Shown here piece by piece: positions 5,097-7,015 of a stretch of DNA of 7,015 nt. Location of the stretch: positions 1 to 7,015 of the forward strand of contig JAITET010000017.1 in the NCBI GenBank assembly GCA_031281895.1, read 5' to 3'. The stretch comes from Puniceicoccales bacterium. Its GTDB lineage: Bacteria > Verrucomicrobiota > Verrucomicrobiia > Opitutales > JAIRKQ01. Each line of letters opens with the position of its first letter. Positions within the stretch are counted from its first letter, which is position 1. Below the pieces are notes generated by a model. It saw nothing but the letters and a program-made list of their open reading frames with translations, made no database searches and was not told where the DNA came from. Position numbers and translations under genes: made by a program.

Positions 5097-6677
5097 TTAC
5101 CCAATAATTAGGGAAGTTCCTGTCATTTCGTTGGGTTGGGGGAGTTGCATCATTTGCAATATGGTTGGAGCAATATCGCACAACGCACCGGAAGGCTTTA
5201 GTTTGAGATTTTTAAATTTCTTGCCATAGAGTATCACTTCAACGGAATTTGTAGTATGCTGTGTAAATGGTATGCCCGTGTCTATGTCTAGCATCTTTTC
5301 TAAATTGCCATGGTCGGCGGTGATCAATGCATTGCCGCCTACGGCATCGATGGATGAAAGCAGTTCTTTCAGACAGGCATCGACGGTCTCAGCAGCCTTT
5401 TGGCCAGCTTCCATGTTGCCTGTATGTCCGACCATGTCAGGATTCGCAAAGTTTACGACGATGAGGGAATATTTTCTGCTTAGGATGGCACTTTTAACTT
5501 CACCTTTTACTGCAAATGCACTCATTTCAGGGCGTTGGTCATAGGTTTCGATATCCGTTGGGCTCGGAATTAATTTCCGATCTTCACCGGCAAATGGTCC
5601 TTCGCGGTAGTCATTGAAAAAAAATGTCACATGGGCATATTTTTCGGTTTCGGCACATCTAAATTGTCTCAGCCCGAGTTGACTGATATAATCTCCAAGG
5701 ATGTTTTGCATTTTAGCAGGGCGTTTGAAAATTACATTTTCACAAAGGCCAACCTCATATTCGGTCAGCGTTACATAATTTAATTTTAGCAATTTTTTCC
5801 TTGGAAAGCCGGTAAAGTCAGCATGTATAAATGCCTTCGTAATTTCCCTTGGTCGGTCTCCCCGGAAATTGAAAAATAGTATGCTGTCATTGTCTTCAAT
5901 TTTTCCGAAAAAATTTCCCCGTTTATCAACGATTTGGGTTGGCAAAATAAACTCATCACCGACCTGGTTATCCGACTTAGGATGATCATAGTAATGTTGT
6001 ATGGCCTCCCTGGGAGATTGAAATTGTGAAAAATTTTGTTCCCCAACCATACAATTGTATGCTTCTTGTACACGATTCCATCGATTGTCGCGGTCCATGG
6101 CCCAAAATCTACCAACCACTGTGGCAATTTGGCCGATCCCAATTTCTTGGCACCTTTTTTCAATTTCTTCCAGATACTTTATACCGCTATCCTTTGCCGT
6201 ATCACGTCCATCGCCGATAAAATGAATGAAAACTTTCCCTACCTTCGCATTTTTGGCGAACTGCAAAATCGCATATAGATGCCTCATGACGGAGTGAACC
6301 CCCCCATCGGAACATAACCCGATTAGGTGTAATTTGGAATTGTGCAATTTGACATTTTCTATTGCATTTTGGAACACCCCATTGTTTTCAAACTCGCCGT
6401 TTGCCACCGCCTTGTCAATTCTGACAATTTCCTGGTCCACAATTCTGCCCGCACCGATATTTTGGTGGCCAACTTCGCTATTACCCATTATACCTTCCGG
6501 CAGACCAACAGCCAATCCGGAAGCTTCTATTTCCGTACGTGGCCAGTTTTGCGATAGATGGTCGGAAAATGGGGTATTTGCCCTCAAAATCGCATTGCAA
6601 AAATCTTCCTGCCTACTGTGGTTACAACCCCAACCATCCCGAATGATTAAAATACTAGGAATTATGTCATCTGCCAT
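5097..6677 (-). CDS. gpmI: 2,3-bisphosphoglycerate-independent phosphoglycerate mutase
   Basis: Interconverts 3- and 2-phosphoglycerate in lower glycolysis, using two Mn2+ ions and a phosphoserine intermediate (alkaline phosphatase superfamily). The 526-residue protein has RDGWG with the metal-binding Asp14, GNSEVGHQNIGAGR with nucleophile Ser67, CSDGGVHS (122-129), GDGRDT (155-160), GRFWAMDRDNRW (189-200), FNFRGDRPRE (269-278), CAETEKYAHVTFFFN (341-355), NFANPDMVGHTG (409-420) with Asp414 and His418, TADHGN (453-458) and QHTTNSVEVIL (473-483). All metal and catalytic residues expected for the family are present and the frame is intact. Start ATG 6677; no Shine-Dalgarno is visible. It is the most upstream gene of the cluster, with 95 nt before uppS, and probably leads the transcript. 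Confidence 0.98.
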   Translation of the reverse strand: MADDIIPSILIIRDGWGCNHSRQEDFCNAILRANTPFSDHLSQNWPRTEIEASGLAVGLPEGIMGNSEVGHQNIGAGRIVDQEIVRIDKAVANGEFENNGVFQNAIENVKLHNSKLHLIGLCSDGGVHSVMRHLYAILQFAKNAKVGKVFIHFIGDGRDTAKDSGIKYLEEIEKRCQEIGIGQIATVVGRFWAMDRDNRWNRVQEAYNCMVGEQNFSQFQSPREAIQHYYDHPKSDNQVGDEFILPTQIVDKRGNFFGKIEDNDSILFFNFRGDRPREITKAFIHADFTGFPRKKLLKLNYVTLTEYEVGLCENVIFKRPAKMQNILGDYISQLGLRQFRCAETEKYAHVTFFFNDYREGPFAGEDRKLIPSPTDIETYDQRPEMSAFAVKGEVKSAILSRKYSLIVVNFANPDMVGHTGNMEAGQKAAETVDACLKELLSSIDAVGGNALITADHGNLEKMLDIDTGIPFTQHTTNSVEVILYGKKFKNLKLKPSGALCDIAPTILQMMQLPQPNEMTGTSLIIG

Positions 6678-6689
6678 AGCATAACGTAT

Positions 6690-6719
6690 ATTATGATAAT
6701 AATTCTAGAAATTATTCAA
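6690..6719 (-). promoter_or_regulatory. Candidate promoter of gpmI and the downstream cluster
   Basis: On the minus strand TTGAAT (6719-6714) and CATAAT (6695-6690) are 18 nt apart, matching the sigma70 hexamers at four and five of six bases. Only 12 nt separate the -10 from the gpmI ATG, so a transcript from here would have a leader of a few nt or none, consistent with the missing Shine-Dalgarno. The region is AT-rich, so a chance match is quite possible. Confidence 0.3.
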
Positions 6720-6868
6720 TCTAATTCGTAATTACTTATGGTGACATTGAAAACTATGATTTGCCTCGCGAGGACAATTTTTACATAACCCCCAAAGATA
6801 ACATTTAATGCCAAAAATATATTTTACCAATAGAGTTGGCGAACATAACATGGGCGATTTGGCAGATC

Positions 6869-6895
6869 CATCCCATCCCAATAGGGGGCTATACA
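6869..6895 (+). repeat. Terminal repeat resembling the IS481 elements at the left; right end of a remnant
   Basis: Read on the minus strand from 6895, this begins TGTATAGCCCCCTATTGG. It matches the copy A tip (875 downward) at 21 of 27 bases by hand count, including TGTATAG, TTG and GATGGG. Interior to the tip there is no transposase start. In the plus direction the frame ends DPSHPNRGLYT followed by TAG (6898-6900), the kind of C-terminus I know from IS481 transposases. I therefore read it as the 3' end of a plus-strand IS481-family element whose body has been lost. How far left the remnant extends (perhaps to about 6800) cannot be told. Confidence 0.55.
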
Positions 6896-6900
6896 CCTAG

Positions 6901-7015
6901 GGTCAGGACTCATAAGCTCAAATAAAAAAGGAAAGTACAGGCGATGCAAATGGTAGAAAAGAAGGTGTGAGCACAGCGGTCATAGCGGGAGGAGACACGG
7001 CGCCAGTCCTTTAGT
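6901..7015 (-). mobile_element. IS5-family element, 3' end (continues off window)
   Basis: The end of an insertion sequence entering from the right edge. It consists of the transposase 3' end (stop at 6912-6910) and the terminal sequence GGTCAGGACTCATAAGC (6901-6917). The repeat overlaps the transposase stop, as in compact IS5-family elements. The bases just outside are CTAG (6897-6900), a target of the kind used by several IS5-type elements. It lies directly against the IS481-like right end, so the two are stacked. The exact tip is inferred because the other end is not visible. Confidence 0.65.
6910..7014 (-). CDS. IS5-family transposase, C-terminal fragment
   Basis: Thirty-four codons and a TGA stop (6912-6910), open to the window edge. 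The peptide DWRRVSSRYDRCAHTFFS followed by a hydrophobic TICIACTFLFYL tail is the characteristic C-terminus of IS5-family (IS4/IS5 superfamily DDE) transposases, where W-R-R-[VI]-x-[ST]-R-Y-[DE] follows the catalytic Glu region. Too short to appear as an open reading frame in routine calls. Whether the upstream part is intact cannot be judged. Confidence 0.8.
   Translation of the reverse strand, partial: LKDWRRVSSRYDRCAHTFFSTICIACTFLFYLSL

Noticed and set aside
6761..6780. CCTCGCGAGG palindrome followed by TTTTT as terminator or operator
   Set aside because: The stem would be very short with a four-base loop, it faces the plus strand where no gene ends, and a single ten-base palindrome is weak evidence for an operator.
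844..6900. Five-gene cluster as cargo of a composite IS481 transposon
   Set aside because: Both IS481 tips (875 and 6895) face the same direction. The left element's body lies left of its tip, and the right remnant's body would lie towards gpmI. The cluster is therefore not enclosed by a matching pair of outer ends, and all genes are housekeeping.
1..7015. CRISPR arrays, tRNA or rRNA genes, riboswitches, phage genes, defence or toxin-antitoxin modules
   Set aside because: No spaced short repeats, no cloverleaf or rRNA-like sequence, and no such proteins were recognised in any frame.

Overview
The window is a chromosomal fragment with five housekeeping-type genes, all on the minus strand. Decayed insertion sequences lie at both ends. 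Base composition is moderately AT-rich. CdsA carries the signature variant PGIGGIFDLTDSLL instead of the classical P-x-HGG-x-x-DR-x-D. I associate this variant with the PVC group (Verrucomicrobia/Chlamydiae-like lineages). With a ~526-residue Pgi and phosphoglycerate mutase of the iPGM type, a verrucomicrobial or related bacterium is my best guess, but this is inference. Nested and broken IS copies, plus a housekeeping gene damaged at its 3' end, would suit a host-associated genome undergoing decay.

Layout from left to right. Positions 1-143 hold the 5' end of an IS481-family element (copy B, minus strand, cut by the window edge). Positions 144-875 hold an older, broken IS481 element of the same kind (copy A, minus strand). 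B's terminal repeat interrupts A's transposase. Positions 927-1571 encode a monofunctional biotin-protein ligase whose C-terminal domain looks lost next to the IS. Positions 1572-1853 are a non-coding or degraded gap. Then come pgi (1854-3434), cdsA (3483-4310), uppS (4291-5001, overlapping cdsA by 20 nt) and gpmI (5097-6677). Positions 6678-6868 are largely featureless apart from a candidate gpmI promoter. An apparent IS481-type right end lies at 6869-6895, and the 3' end of an IS5-family element runs from about 6901 off the right edge.

Transcription of the core runs right to left, probably gpmI-uppS-cdsA-pgi as one unit, with birA perhaps following after 282 nt. UppS makes the C55 undecaprenyl diphosphate carrier lipid. 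CdsA makes CDP-diacylglycerol for phospholipids. Pgi and GpmI are glycolytic/gluconeogenic enzymes feeding sugar phosphates to the envelope and carbon metabolism. BirA-type ligase would biotinylate acetyl-CoA carboxylase, which starts fatty acid synthesis. The theme is envelope precursor supply plus central carbon metabolism.

I see no CRISPR array, tRNA, rRNA, toxin-antitoxin or defence system, and no convincing undescribed system. The interesting material is evolutionary: layered IS decay, a palindrome-associated frameshift, a mosaic divergence pattern between the two IS481 copies, and a likely IS-truncated biotin ligase.
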